DNA of 35,830 nucleotides from JAVXTH01 sp036641395 (GTDB lineage Bacteria; Bacillota_I; Bacilli_A; Erysipelotrichales; Erysipelotrichaceae): positions 1-35,830 of the forward strand of contig JAVWEY010000014.1 in NCBI GenBank assembly GCA_036641395.1. Direction: 5' to 3'. A program made the translations under genes and the position numbers. Position 1 is the stretch's first letter; the number at the start of each line of letters is the position of its first letter. The notes beneath the pieces are model-generated. The model did not search any database. It had not been told where the DNA came from and saw only the letters and a program-made list of their open reading frames with translations. This document shows positions 18,101 through 24,875 of the stretch, piece after piece.

Positions 18101-18393
18101 TTTTAATATCACTCAAAGCAGGTGGAACTGGTCTTAATTTAACCGGTGCTGAAGTTGTTATTCATTTTGATCCTTGGTGGAATATTTCAACTCAAAATCA
18201 AGCAACTGATCGTGCTTATCGCATTGGTCAACATAACAATGTACAAGTATTTAAATTAATCACTAAAGATACAATTGAAGAGCGAATTATGGAACTTCAA
18301 AGTAAAAAGCAATCACTAAGTGATTCAATTATTAATAACAATGAAGGTATTATTAACCAAATGTCATTAGATGAAATATTAGATTTATTCTAA
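15175..18393 (+). CDS. SWIM zinc-finger SNF2-family helicase/ATPase
   Basis: Protein of 1072 residues. A SWIM zinc finger near the N-terminus shows CNC and CPH (about 79-96). A bacterial SNF2-associated region follows to about 600. The SNF2 ATPase core begins with LRNYQKTGFRWL. Walker A is DDMGIGKT at about 638-645, the DEAH-like box is DEAQ in FIDEAQYIKN, then LTGTPIENS. The C-terminal helicase half has FSQFTSLL, SLKAGGTGLNLTGA and DRAYRIGQ. Such proteins translocate on double-stranded DNA and remodel protein-DNA or RNA polymerase complexes; the exact role of stand-alone members in Bacillota is unclear. It is monocistronic, has AAAGGAAGTG before the start and a strong terminator after it. 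No restriction or defence partner lies beside it, so I do not call it a defence gene. Confidence 0.92.
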   Translation: MEFSEEQIKEIANDSNIYEKGLAYYKSGCVVSIDIDDFSQKEDILVNSTLKIDKKYYEVNIAIDRDDYIVRAHLCNCVKDSPIAMCPHIIAVLFKMQDQNDRKQVQKTDLPVMNDPYVASLIQQYEHENIYSALALSLNEKIQLEPVIEIKANKIASVTLKVGKEKKYIVRDFFKFFQDIEESANVRYGKDLSFVHNLNSFDASARILIQFLSAHLHDNLYYSENNSNNIMSDRRSLCLTPNSLDEFFSYYIDQDVMFRYQERLLTNVKFIDKNPDFVLTAHKDEDEIYHFELNEYHFKILQGNNHSYILWNRYLYRCEESYSKACAKVLEAFRNKSAALDLNKEQMPAFYNNVLFNIQDYMNLIGDDISEFAPSPLVCRLYLDMPNLQTISARLLYNYGNMEFNAFEDINHPARDVKAEIMVRLLLMRYMTSSDAHQGCAFLENSQDLMFEFFHHGLEELGKYCEIYGSDTFKTMQVKERVSISMGVRLKSNLLEINFDTYDFPIEELENVLKAYRLNKKYYRMRNGSFVNIEDSALKELSQIMDGMKVSDQQLSKGVLNVPKYRSLYLDNSMKSSNMMKIERDHGFKDIIKSIKNIQDSDYEVPANQKDILRNYQKTGFRWLKTMAVYGFGGILADDMGIGKTLQVITLLEDQKQCEPGTISLVVCPSSLILNWESEIRKFSSSLTSIIISGHSEERLKQIKKIKDYDIVITSYDYLKRDIEAFEGFEFTYQFIDEAQYIKNHNTKNAQSVKQIKSKHRFALTGTPIENSLAELWSIFDYLMPGYLFNYAYFKKEYEVAIVKDHDMQALASLKRLVEPFILRRVKKDVLKELPEKVERTLLVDLNDETRKLYNANVALIKKDLSSISKQKFNSSHIMILSMLTRLRQLCCDPRLIYDNYQDGSAKLDACMELIQTCLQAHKKILIFSQFTSLLSILEKELEKETIPYYLLKGSTPKLQRQHLVNSFNANQIPVFLISLKAGGTGLNLTGAEVVIHFDPWWNISTQNQATDRAYRIGQHNNVQVFKLITKDTIEERIMELQSKKQSLSDSIINNNEGIINQMSLDEILDLF

Positions 18394-18416
18394 CCATTAC
18401 AAACGTAATGGTTTTT
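18392..18416. terminator. terminator of the SNF2 helicase gene
   Basis: AACCATTAC (18392-18400), loop AAAC, GTAATGGTT (18405-18413), then a T run. It begins at the stop codon of the helicase gene. The small minus-strand gene ends at 18415, so the same hairpin may serve both directions, although the T run is better on the plus strand. Confidence 0.85.
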
Positions 18417-18594
18417 ATATTAATTTTAAATATTCACTCCATTTTTCTTCGCGAATTGGCATTGGAAAATGATTATCAAAATATAAAACAAGAGCAGGTT
18501 TAATTTGATTCCATTGATCTTTAAATTCATAATGAGTTAAATGACCTTCTTTAATCAAAGTCTTTGCCCGTGCATGATAATTAAAATAACTGAT
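18415..18594 (-). CDS. small conserved-looking protein (YFNYHA-type), no canonical start codon
   Basis: The minus strand reads 59 codons beginning ISYFNYHARAKTLIKEGHL, with PALVLYFDNHFPMPIRE in the middle, and ends at TAA. From memory this resembles a short Bacillota family sometimes labelled thermostable hemolysin delta-VPH-like, whose members begin M-[S/K]-YFNYHAKAK; the label is not evidence of function. An in-frame TGA lies just upstream, and there is no ATG, GTG or TTG near the N-terminus. A GAGGTGAG ribosome binding site (18605-18598) is correctly spaced for the ATC at 18594; the ATT at 18597 is the alternative. Either the gene starts at ATC/ATT or its start codon has been lost by mutation. 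The rest of the 18394-18695 gap holds only the terminator and the upstream region of the next gene. Confidence 0.6.
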   Translation of the reverse strand: MSYFNYHARAKTLIKEGHLTHYEFKDQWNQIKPALVLYFDNHFPMPIREEKWSEYLKLI

Positions 18595-18695
18595 AATCTC
18601 ACCTCAATCTTATTTTGTTCCTATATATTATTTCTATTCATTCAAGTATCGCTTTCATCCTTATTTCATACGCTATAGTAAGGGAGTTATAACCT

Positions 18696-20186
18696 ATGAA
18701 TAAAACATGTGCTTTATGGATGGAGAATGAACTCGATGCGAAACAATATCTAGAATATTTAATTGCTTATTATCCTTTTGATATTGATATAAAAATTGTT
18801 CATTCGCTTTTAAATAAGACAACTTTTCCTCATCCATCTTTATTAGAATTCATTGCTTATTTTAGTGAAATCACAAAATATCATTACGTTAAAAAAATTG
18901 TGTTTAACGATTCCTCTTTACTACAACTATGGGCTAACATGGCTTATTTAAATCAATTCAATCCTTATGTACTGATGACAAGTGACTTTTCTTTTTGTGC
19001 TAGTATTAAAACTAAAAAAGTTCAAGTTCATAATCCCTATGCTCATCTTCCTTTGGATAAAATCCTTTTTGTGGATCAAATTGTCCTTCATCATCTTCCT
19101 TTATTAAATACGAAAGTAACCTCAAATCATTCACATATTATTAAAAGCAATGAATTTATCTATAAGAATTTAAGTATGAATCATCAAGATTATGTTGCGT
19201 TATCGATTGTTATAACTAATATACACGCTACGATATATATTCCAAAGCGATGTTCTTCGATTATCTTATCATTATGCAGTATGTATGCCTTATGTCCACC
19301 GCCAACTCATGTTGATTTTATTTGTATTTATGGTCTTAATACAAGCCATAATATGAATCATTATTATCATGATGAAACCAATCGGATGATGATTGGCTTA
19401 ATAAGTGGAGATGAAGAAATTGATTATTTTGGCTGTATAAAAAATATGATTTCATGTTTATATCATACTTTATGTATTGAAAAGAATGATTTGCCGATTC
19501 AAGGTTCAATGCTAGAATTAGAAAAAGATAACAAATTATTTTCAATTGTTTTTCTAGGTAATCAAGGTAGTGGAAAGAGTGAAATGATTGAAGAATTATC
19601 AAAACAAGCAATTATAAATGGTTATCAGCCTCGTTGTATCTTTGATGATGTAGGTACCCTTCATTATTTAGATAATGATATATGGGCTACCGGATGTGAA
19701 ATTGGTTCTTTTATCGGCATTGATAACAGTCGTAATTCTTATCTTTTTAATCATTTATCTCATAGTATTTTTATGAATACGAAACAAAAAAATGCTCACT
19801 TAATTGAACCAGCAACTTTATCGAAAGAGAATATTTTTGCTTTTCATAAAGTGAATGCATTATTTTATTTAAATAATTATGATATGACAGATAAAATTCA
19901 TTTCTTTACTAACTTAAATGAAGGAAAAGAAGTTTTCTTACAAGGTAAATTTATGAACAATGATTCAATCCCCCAATTCCAAGAAATTATGTTTGCAAAT
20001 CCTTATGGAATCTTACAAAACAAAGAAAAGAGTCTTGCCTTAATTCATAAATTCTTAGATATTATCTATATTAATAATATTGATATTGGCGAAATCTATA
20101 CAAAGTTTGCCTATGAAGAATACCGCTTACTTGGATTAGTTGAATGTGGTGTTCAATTAATGAATTATATTAATACGTGTTATTAA
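18696..20186 (+). CDS. P-loop protein related to PEPCK/HPr-kinase-fold ATPases
   Basis: Protein of 496 residues. The first 270 residues have no motif I recognise. A P-loop, FLGNQGSGKSEM, lies at about 288-295, followed by a Walker-B-like IFDDVGTLHYL. The stretch ATGCEIGSFIGID, then SIFMNTKQKNAHL and FYLNNYD, matches in order the pattern of a Bacillota family annotated as phosphoenolpyruvate carboxykinase-like (GTEIGAFVRLD ... ANNYE), as I recall it. True PEPCK activity is doubtful because I do not see the canonical PEPCK substrate-binding motifs; a kinase or ATP-dependent role is equally possible. AAGGGAG lies nine bases before the start. It stands alone, with no clear operon partner. Confidence 0.55.
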   Translation: MNKTCALWMENELDAKQYLEYLIAYYPFDIDIKIVHSLLNKTTFPHPSLLEFIAYFSEITKYHYVKKIVFNDSSLLQLWANMAYLNQFNPYVLMTSDFSFCASIKTKKVQVHNPYAHLPLDKILFVDQIVLHHLPLLNTKVTSNHSHIIKSNEFIYKNLSMNHQDYVALSIVITNIHATIYIPKRCSSIILSLCSMYALCPPPTHVDFICIYGLNTSHNMNHYYHDETNRMMIGLISGDEEIDYFGCIKNMISCLYHTLCIEKNDLPIQGSMLELEKDNKLFSIVFLGNQGSGKSEMIEELSKQAIINGYQPRCIFDDVGTLHYLDNDIWATGCEIGSFIGIDNSRNSYLFNHLSHSIFMNTKQKNAHLIEPATLSKENIFAFHKVNALFYLNNYDMTDKIHFFTNLNEGKEVFLQGKFMNNDSIPQFQEIMFANPYGILQNKEKSLALIHKFLDIIYINNIDIGEIYTKFAYEEYRLLGLVECGVQLMNYINTCY

Positions 20187-20255
20187 AAAAAAGTTGATTG
20201 GTGAAGATTAGTAAAGAAATAATAATCATTCATCTTTAAAATTCAAGCCTACTCA

Positions 20256-20283
20256 TTGCACTTTTAAACGTTCATGATATACT
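20256..20283 (+). promoter_or_regulatory. promoter of pyrR
   Basis: TTGCAC (20256-20261), 16-base spacer ending in TGA, TATACT (20278-20283). A small ACGTA/TACGT inverted repeat follows in the short leader before the ribosome binding site. It is too short to call a PyrR attenuator. Confidence 0.6.
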
Positions 20284-20319
20284 AGTAGTACGTAATCATA
20301 CGTTTGTAAGGAGATCATT

Positions 20320-20835
20320 ATGGAAACAAAAGAAATCTTAGATGCACAAGGAATGCGTCGTTCTTTGACTCGTATTACTCATGAAATTATTGAACGTAAT
20401 AAAGGTGTCGATAATCTAATTATAGTTGGAATTAAAACACGCGGTGAATTTTTAGCGAAACGAATTTGTGATATGATTGAAGCCGTTGAAGGTGTTAAGG
20501 TAGAATGCGTTTCTCTTGATATCAATCATTGGCGTGATGACTTAGACCAAGAACATCCACTACCGGATGGACATTTGCCAGTACGTGATAAAAAGGTTAT
20601 TTTAGTTGACGATGTTTTATTTAAAGGTCGTACCGTAAGAGCCGCGATGGATGCGATTATGCATTATGGAAGAGCAAAAGAGATTCAGTTAGCGGTATTA
20701 GTTGATCGAGGTCATCGTGAATTACCAATTCGTGCCGATTATATTGGGAAGAATATTCCAAGTAGTATTCAAGAATTAATTCGCGTTAAAATGATTGAGT
20801 GCGATGAATGTGATAGTATCGTAATTTCAAAATAG
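20320..20835 (+). CDS. pyrR: PyrR-type uracil phosphoribosyltransferase / pyr regulator
   Basis: Protein of 171 residues, slightly under the usual 175-180. The PRPP-binding loop is VILVDDVLFKGRTVRAAMDA at about 91-110; GIKTRGEFLA and LVDRGHRELPIRADYIGKN are typical PyrR segments. PyrR proteins bind UMP and pyr mRNA to promote attenuation, and many also convert uracil plus PRPP to UMP. Here the gene stands alone between its own promoter and terminator; no pyrimidine operon or anti-antiterminator leader is nearby, so it would act in trans or mainly as a salvage enzyme. Confidence 0.9.
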   Translation: METKEILDAQGMRRSLTRITHEIIERNKGVDNLIIVGIKTRGEFLAKRICDMIEAVEGVKVECVSLDINHWRDDLDQEHPLPDGHLPVRDKKVILVDDVLFKGRTVRAAMDAIMHYGRAKEIQLAVLVDRGHRELPIRADYIGKNIPSSIQELIRVKMIECDECDSIVISK

Positions 20836-20860
20836 TAGACATTATCTACTATTTTTTTTA
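20830..20860 (+). terminator. terminator of pyrR
   Basis: AAATAGTAGA (20830-20839), five-base loop, TCTACTATTT (20845-20854), then TTTTT. The stem overlaps the pyrR stop codon. Confidence 0.88.
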
Positions 20861-20879
20861 TTATCTATAAACAAATCAT

Positions 20880-20908
20880 AAAAAAAGCACTTTCAATTAA
20901 GAAAGTGC
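20880..20908 (-). terminator. terminator of ptsI
   Basis: Minus strand: GCACTTTC (20908-20901), loop of six, GAAAGTGC (20894-20887), then seven Ts. It lies nine bases past the ptsI stop. Confidence 0.88.
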
Positions 20909-20917
20909 AATGAATTA

Positions 20918-22627
20918 TTATTTCTTATCAACGACTGATTTAATGTAAGCCATAACTTCATCACTATTAGCACATGCTAATGCTTTTTCAGCTACGCCTT
21001 CCATTTCTTTTTTACTTAGAGAATTGATCATCCGACGAGCTTTTAGAATAGAAGTAGCTGACATACTGAATTCATCTAGTCCAAGTCCTAATAAAATCGC
21101 AACTGCATAAGGTTCTCCTGCCATTTCTCCACACATTCCAGCCCATTTACCTTCTTTGTGTGCTCCATCAATTGTCATCTTAACTAAACGTAAGATACTA
21201 GGATTATATGGTTGGTATAAGTAAGAAACATGTTCACTCATACGATCTGCTGCCATTGAATATTGAATCAAATCATTCGTACCAATACTGAAGAAATCTG
21301 CTTCTTTCGCAAAATTATCAGCATTGATTGCAGCTGCAGGTATTTCTACCATCATTCCAACTTCAATGTGATCACTTACTGCAACTCCTTCTTTTTTAAG
21401 ATTAGCATATTCTTCATTATATAATGCTTTTGCTTGACGGAATTCATCAATTGTCGCAATCATTGGAAACATAATGCATAGGTGTCCATAAACACTCGCA
21501 CGAATTAAAGCACGTAATTGTGTACGGAATATATCAGTACGATCTAAACATAAACGAATCGCACGATAACCAAGGAATGGATTCATCTCTTCTGGGAATG
21601 TGAAGTAAGGTAATGTTTTATCTCCACCAATATCAAGGGTACGAACAACAACTTTTTTGCCATTCATTCCTTCTAATACTTCTTTATAAGCAACATATTG
21701 TTCATCTTCAGTTGGGAAATGATCTGCACCCATATATAAGAATTCTGTACGATATAGACCAACGCCTTCCCCACCATTATTTAATACACCTTCAACATCA
21801 TTAGGTGTACCAATATTACCAGAAAGTTCAACTTCGTGTCCATCCGTAGAAATTGATTTTGCATTTTTTAATACTTTTAATGATTCTTTTTCAGCAGCAA
21901 CTTCTTCCATTTTAGCTTCATATTGCTTAATTGTTGCTTGATCAGGATTAATTATGATTTCCCCTTCAACTGCATCTAATATAATCAAATCACCATGATT
22001 TATTTCATCAAGAACACCAGCACAACCAACAACTGCAGGTATTTCAAGAGAACGAGCCATAATCGCAGAGTGAGAAGTTCTTCCACCAACTGCTGTAACA
22101 AATCCTTTTGTATATTTCTTATCTAACTGAGCTGTATCTGAAGGTGTTAAATCTTGAGCTACAACGATAACACTTTCATGAATAGCTGTTAAATCAGGGA
22201 TATGTACACCAAGGATATGTGAAATTAAACGAGCTGTAACGTCCTTCACATCCGCAGCACGCTCTTTCATATACTCATTATCCATTGATTCAAACATTGT
22301 AATCATCATGCTTGCAACTTCATTCGCAGCAAATTCTGCATTTACTCCATCATTTTTAATTAACATTTCAATTTGAGATAATAATTCAGGATCGCCAGCC
22401 ATCATTAAATGAGCATCAAACACTGCTAATTCATCCTCATTTAAATTCTTACTTGCACGTTCTTTAATCCCTTCAATATCTTGTTTCGTAACATCTAGTG
22501 CATCATGTAATTTTTTTAATTCTGTCTCAACTTCCGCAGTCTTTTTCACAATTTCGATTTTAGGCTGTTCAAATTTGTAAACTTTAGCAATTGCTACTCC
22601 TGATGATGCTGCAATACCCTTCAACAT
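20918..22627 (-). CDS. ptsI: PTS enzyme I (phosphoenolpyruvate-protein phosphotransferase)
   Basis: Protein of 569 residues, normal length. The N-terminal half carries the phospho-accepting histidine in GGRTSHSAIMARS at about residue 187. The C-terminal PEP-binding barrel shows GVGLYRTEFLYM, VVRTLDIGGDKTLPYF, IGTNDLIQYSMAADR and the GMCGEMAG cysteine loop. The enzyme takes phosphate from PEP and passes it to HPr, the first step of PTS sugar uptake in the cytosol. The HPr gene (ptsH), often directly upstream, is not here. A strong AAGGAGG precedes the ATG. The 124-base gap to the upstream gene contains a conspicuous inverted repeat at 22680-22709. Confidence 0.95.
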   Translation of the reverse strand: MLKGIAASSGVAIAKVYKFEQPKIEIVKKTAEVETELKKLHDALDVTKQDIEGIKERASKNLNEDELAVFDAHLMMAGDPELLSQIEMLIKNDGVNAEFAANEVASMMITMFESMDNEYMKERAADVKDVTARLISHILGVHIPDLTAIHESVIVVAQDLTPSDTAQLDKKYTKGFVTAVGGRTSHSAIMARSLEIPAVVGCAGVLDEINHGDLIILDAVEGEIIINPDQATIKQYEAKMEEVAAEKESLKVLKNAKSISTDGHEVELSGNIGTPNDVEGVLNNGGEGVGLYRTEFLYMGADHFPTEDEQYVAYKEVLEGMNGKKVVVRTLDIGGDKTLPYFTFPEEMNPFLGYRAIRLCLDRTDIFRTQLRALIRASVYGHLCIMFPMIATIDEFRQAKALYNEEYANLKKEGVAVSDHIEVGMMVEIPAAAINADNFAKEADFFSIGTNDLIQYSMAADRMSEHVSYLYQPYNPSILRLVKMTIDGAHKEGKWAGMCGEMAGEPYAVAILLGLGLDEFSMSATSILKARRMINSLSKKEMEGVAEKALACANSDEVMAYIKSVVDKK

Positions 22628-22679
22628 AAGTAAATCCTCCTTAATTAATGATATCTATTCGATAAGTTACAATCATTTA

Positions 22680-22709
22680 GAACATAAGTAGTTTTTTTCA
22701 CCTATGTTC
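22680..22709. repeat. inverted repeat in the ptsI upstream region
   Basis: Ten-base arms (22680-22689 and 22700-22709) pair with one G-U on the minus-strand RNA, around a ten-base A-rich loop. There is no T run after it on the minus strand, so it does not look like a terminator of the upstream gene. TTGAAC overlaps it and may be a -35, so an operator or a leader hairpin is possible. Confidence 0.5.
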
Positions 22710-22751
22710 AAAGTGATAACATCTCATCTATACCATAAATAATATCATTTT

Positions 22752-23075
22752 TTAAGTATATAAGCAATCGAGAAATTCATCCATTGCGTTATTTTTAAGT
22801 TGAAAATATTGTGAATCTGAATAAGTTTTTTGCCACCAACTACGTTTTCTCTCCTTTAAAAATTCCTCTTTAATAATATGAGCATTTAATTCACTCATAC
22901 ACTCTAAAATCGTATCAATTTCTTTCGCAACTTCAAGGTTTATATAAGCATTTGGATCTTCTCTTACTTTAAAATCATCACATAGACGATTACGTAACTT
23001 AGAACGGCGATACATTCTTCCCACCTGTCCTAGTAATGCCTCTTTATCCTTAAAGGCAAGCCCTGTTATATTCAT
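22752..23075 (-). CDS. small basic protein of unknown function
   Basis: Protein of 107 residues, rich in Lys/Arg and Glu, predicted mostly helical with no membrane segment. The C-terminal stretch SWWQKTYSDSQYFQLKNNAMDEFLDCLYT has the look of the YYSRSTYYRLKxKAMxEFL pattern found in ArpU-like phage regulators and some Mollicute/Bacillota small proteins, a possible helix-turn-helix; this is resemblance from memory only. The start has GTGAGGTAAGG upstream. It lies between pfp and ptsI, facing the same way, and could be co-transcribed with ptsI, although 124 bases separate them. Confidence 0.65.
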   Translation of the reverse strand: MNITGLAFKDKEALLGQVGRMYRRSKLRNRLCDDFKVREDPNAYINLEVAKEIDTILECMSELNAHIIKEEFLKERKRSWWQKTYSDSQYFQLKNNAMDEFLDCLYT

Positions 23076-23166
23076 AACCTTACCTCACTTTCTAACCCTA
23101 TATATGGCTAAAAAGATAAGAATCCTTAATTATTTTAAAATAATGTAATTATAATTACAAATAAAT

Positions 23167-23189
23167 AAAAAAAGCCTTCTTTCGAAGGC
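23167..23189 (-). terminator. terminator of pfp
   Basis: Minus strand: GCCTTC (23189-23184), loop GAAA, GAAGGC (23179-23174), then seven Ts. It lies ten bases past the pfp stop codon. Confidence 0.85.
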
Positions 23190-23198
23190 GTGTAATCA

Positions 23199-24401
23199 TT
23201 ATTTTTGATGATAAGGTTTTACATAAGCAGGTACACCATTTTCCATAATCAAAGTTGGTTCTCCTTGAATTAGTGGTAAATAATAATCATAAGCTTCTTG
23301 TGTTAAACCTTGGTAATCTTTTAAAATCCATTCGCTTGGAATATTTTTTACGTGGTTTGCAAAATCACTAGCAGGTCCAGCAATGTAATCAACATCATAT
23401 ACATCACTATCTTTACGTACTACACCAACTACTTGACCAGTGAATGCTTTATTCATTGAATGCATGTGGCCACTCATACCAAGTTTAAATGCTTCTTCAA
23501 CATCAACTAAACTCTGGCAATAGTTTGCACAACGCTGAGCTGTACTCATATCTTGAACTTTAGCACGTGGTGCAATACCAGCATCTAAAATCATATTCTT
23601 AAGTGCATTTCCTGCTCCACCTAAGACTGCATGACCAAAGCCATCATTAACTGCTTTACCTGCTGCTAAGTAAGTGCCATCTTCATAGTGGGCTCCTTCA
23701 CTAACAACAATATAACATTTATTCTTTTCATCCATGCATTTTTTAACTTGTGCTAAGAAAGCATCTTTTTCAAAATTCATTTCAGGAAGAATTAATAAAT
23801 CAACTTTTCCACTCACAACTGCACTACCAGCTAACCAACCAGCATCTCTACCCATTGTTTCAAGGATAAATACTTCACTACGAGTATAAACGTTATAATC
23901 TAACCAAGTGCTCGTTACAACTGAATTGATGAATTTAGCTGCAGAAGAAAATCCAGGACAATGATCGGTAACCATTAAATCATTATCAACTGTTTTAGGA
24001 ATACCAACAAAACGATGATTTACTTTGTGGTTTCTAGCCCACTCACTTAAAGCATCAACTGTATCCATTGAATCATTTCCACCAATGTAGAACATTGTTT
24101 CAATATCATATTTATCAAGAATACCCATTAAAGCAACGAAATCAGCATCGTTATCACGTTTCAATTTATAACGACAACTTCCCAATGCTGAAGATGGAGT
24201 TTGACGAAGAACCTTATTCTCGTGTTCACTCATGTTTGTAAGATCTACTAAACGCTCTTGAAGAATTCCTTCAATTCCATTTAATCCACCATAAACGGTA
24301 TCATAGATTGGGTTTAAACGATTTGCCATTACTACACCTGCAAGTGATGCATTAATAACAGTAGTAGGTCCACCTGATTGTGCAACTAAACAATTTGCCA
24401 T
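23199..24401 (-). CDS. pfp: pyrophosphate-dependent 6-phosphofructokinase
   Basis: Protein of 400 residues. It starts with MANCLVAQSGGPTTVIN. The phosphoryl-donor loop is GGNDSMDT (107-114), with Asp where ATP enzymes have Gly (GGDGS). The catalytic motif is PKTVDND (135-141), with Lys where ATP enzymes have Gly (PGTIDND). Both changes are the recognised marks of PPi use. MGRDAGWLAG and a substrate-binding VSEGAH follow. The enzyme reversibly phosphorylates fructose 6-phosphate with pyrophosphate, saving ATP in anaerobic glycolysis. AGGAGGAT lies before the ATG, and the gene has its own promoter and terminator. Donor specificity is inferred from residues. Confidence 0.92.
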   Translation of the reverse strand: MANCLVAQSGGPTTVINASLAGVVMANRLNPIYDTVYGGLNGIEGILQERLVDLTNMSEHENKVLRQTPSSALGSCRYKLKRDNDADFVALMGILDKYDIETMFYIGGNDSMDTVDALSEWARNHKVNHRFVGIPKTVDNDLMVTDHCPGFSSAAKFINSVVTSTWLDYNVYTRSEVFILETMGRDAGWLAGSAVVSGKVDLLILPEMNFEKDAFLAQVKKCMDEKNKCYIVVSEGAHYEDGTYLAAGKAVNDGFGHAVLGGAGNALKNMILDAGIAPRAKVQDMSTAQRCANYCQSLVDVEEAFKLGMSGHMHSMNKAFTGQVVGVVRKDSDVYDVDYIAGPASDFANHVKNIPSEWILKDYQGLTQEAYDYYLPLIQGEPTLIMENGVPAYVKPYHQK

Positions 24402-24433
24402 TTTAATAATCCTCCTGTTTTATGTACCTATCT

Positions 24434-24462
24434 ATTTTAACACAATAAAATAGCCTTGAAAA
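24434..24462 (-). promoter_or_regulatory. promoter of pfp
   Basis: Minus strand: TTTTCA (24462-24457), 17-base spacer ending in TGT, TAAAAT (24439-24434). It lies about 33 bases upstream of the start codon. Confidence 0.55.
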
Positions 24463-24470
24463 GATGATAA

Positions 24471-24496
24471 AAAGAAAGAAAGCCCTTACTTTCTTT
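24471..24496 (-). terminator. weak terminator after the four-helix membrane gene
   Basis: AAAGAAAG (minus strand 24496-24489) can pair with CTTTCTTT (24478-24471) around a ten-base loop, followed by TTTATC. The stem is AT-rich and includes the last codons of the gene, so it is only a modest terminator. Confidence 0.4.
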
Positions 24497-24836
24497 GCTT
24501 TCTCATTTTTTGAATCAATGGGCTTATCATTGCGATTACTAACTCATTCATTATTAGAATAAAAGCTAATTGTAAATTCTTAAAAGCAATAATAAAAATA
24601 AATAAAGATTCCGCAAACATATAAATTTTTAAACGTTTCATTTGATTCACACAAGTTGCATCTTTCATTGCTTTTACTAACGTAACATAATCAATCATGT
24701 AAGCAGCAACCCCATCCACATAGGCTAGGATAATCCAAAAGAATACATTACCTTGTCCATAACAATACATTAATAAAGGTAATGATATTAAATATAAAAC
24801 TAATGAAAATTCAACACGGATTAAAACAGATTTCAT
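24486..24836 (-). CDS. small four-helix membrane protein, unknown function
   Basis: I start it at the ATG at 24836 (MKSVLIRVEF), which has AGGTGAT seven bases upstream. An earlier in-frame ATG at 24857 directly abuts the probable -10 element (24863-24858) and would lie upstream of the transcript start. The protein has 116 residues with predicted membrane helices at about 10-26, 31-48, 70-84 and 88-106 and a basic C-terminal tail (KMRKQRK). No family is recognised. It follows the SpoVAF-like gene on the same strand by about 40 bases but seems to have its own promoter. A partner role for the germination protein is possible from position only. Confidence 0.7.
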   Translation of the reverse strand: MKSVLIRVEFSLVLYLISLPLLMYCYGQGNVFFWIILAYVDGVAAYMIDYVTLVKAMKDATCVNQMKRLKIYMFAESLFIFIIAFKNLQLAFILIMNELVIAMISPLIQKMRKQRK

Positions 24837-24857
24837 AAAATCACCTACAATATACAT

Positions 24858-24866
24858 ATTATAACA
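24858..24866 (-). promoter_or_regulatory. extended -10 promoter before the small membrane gene
   Basis: Minus strand TGT followed by TATAAT (24863-24858). Transcription would begin near 24851, leaving a leader of about 15 bases that holds the AGGTGA site. Confidence 0.5.
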
Positions 24867-24875
24867 TAAGAAAAG

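Noticed and set aside
15175..18393. Anti-phage defence island around the SNF2 helicase
   Set aside because: The gene is monocistronic with its own terminator; neighbours are pflA and a PEPCK-like gene, with no nuclease, methylase or other defence partner.
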